From positions 15,552,003 to 15,616,002 of the forward strand of contig JAJEKV010000030.1 in NCBI GenBank assembly GCA_021234155.1: a stretch of DNA of 64,000 nt. Direction: 5' to 3'. The notes below the pieces were generated by a model. That model did not search any database and was not told where the DNA came from. It saw nothing but the letters and a program-made list of their open reading frames with translations. Made by a program: the position numbers and the translations under genes. The DNA comes from Isoetes taiwanensis (taxonomy: Eukaryota > Streptophyta > Lycopodiopsida > Isoetales > Isoetaceae). Positions 63,717 to 64,000 of the stretch are shown piece after piece (the stretch's first letter is position 1; the number at the start of each line of letters is the position of its first letter).

Positions 63717-64000
63717 ATGGAACGAGTGCTAATCTCTGTGACGCTCATACTTCTGCTTCTTCCTGGTATGCTTCCAACACTACCCCCTCCTCCTAAAATC
63801 CTCATGTTTCTTCCACTCCTCATGTTCTATCCTATCCTTATGCTTGCTCTTACGCCTTCTTATCCTGCCTCTCCTCCTATCAAAACTACATCCTATGATC
63901 GTTCTACTATATACTCTAGTAAAACCACATTCTATGATAGCCCTACTATATACTCTAGTTCTGCTTATCAGGCTAGACTATGGCCTTCCACAAGATCATT
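63717..64000 (+). CDS. Secreted Pro/Tyr/Ser repeat protein, partial (runs off window)
   Basis: From the ATG at 63,717 the frame is open to the window end (94 complete codons). The N-terminus MERVLISVTLILLLLPG is a strong signal-peptide candidate. A Pro/Leu/Met-rich stretch follows, then a 13-residue tandem repeat, KTTSYDRSTIYSS and KTTFYDSPTIYSS (63,882-63,959), encoded by a 39-bp repeat that keeps frame. The Tyr/Ser/Pro richness recalls plant cell-wall or extracellular structural proteins, but I recognise no family. With the TATA box and leader it looks like the start of a real gene. Confidence 0.55.
   Translation, partial: MERVLISVTLILLLLPGMLPTLPPPPKILMFLPLLMFYPILMLALTPSYPASPPIKTTSYDRSTIYSSKTTFYDSPTIYSSSAYQARLWPSTRS
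63882..63959 (+). repeat. 39-bp tandem repeat inside the secreted-protein ORF
   Basis: Units at 63,882 and 63,921 share CTACTATATACTCTAGT and differ at a few positions. Confidence 0.85.

Overview
The window is nuclear DNA from a land plant with a repeat-rich genome. GT-AG introns interrupt plant genes, plant pentatricopeptide-repeat (PPR) fragments are present, and tRNA-iMet primer-binding sites mark LTR elements. The species cannot be named; slowly decaying retroelements and many gene fragments would suit a fern, lycophyte or gymnosperm, but this is inference. There is one apparently intact multi-exon host gene, a DP-type E2F partner (about 42.9-48.5 kb, minus strand). One open reading frame for a secreted repeat protein runs off the right edge (63,717 onward). 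Everything else recognised is transposable-element DNA or broken pieces of host genes.

Layout. 0-3.2 kb: two adjacent gene fragments on the minus strand (ENPP-type phosphodiesterase, then ARP6) beside a hairpin-bearing repeat module. 4.4-11.5 kb: a truncated Ty3/gypsy element whose 5' 2.5 kb is present twice, the second copy ending in an A-tract. 12.4-13.5 kb: a TRIM element beside two sucrose-transporter exons. 14,459-27,471: a complete 13.0 kb chromovirus-type LTR retrotransposon with GATAG target duplications, lying just upstream of a Pcc1/LAGE3 pseudogene. 28.1 kb: a PPR scrap. 29.2-32.85 kb: a LINE with ORF1 tail, endonuclease, reverse transcriptase and Zn-tail. 34.2 kb: a universal-stress-protein fragment. 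35-36 kb: remains of a Cys-rich protein. 37.7-40.4 kb: a second LINE RT and a gypsy RNase H/integrase remnant. 41.2 kb: a tRNA-derived SINE with a perfect 17-bp target duplication.

42.9-48.5 kb is the DP gene. Twelve recognised exons have matching splice phases; the eleven from 47,934 to 42,913 join to 1,332 nt of open frame. 50-60.6 kb appears to be a PPR pseudogene split by nested insertions: a repeat block present twice, ABCG-transporter and IGHMBP2-like helicase scraps, a long-TIR element, a second TRIM, and a 3.1 kb LTR element carrying only gag and protease. 60.7-63.5 kb holds foldback/TIR elements, including a 121-bp near-perfect hairpin.

No operon or pathway links these genes. The main themes are nested transposition and accumulation of host-gene fragments, several starting next to the same repeat module.
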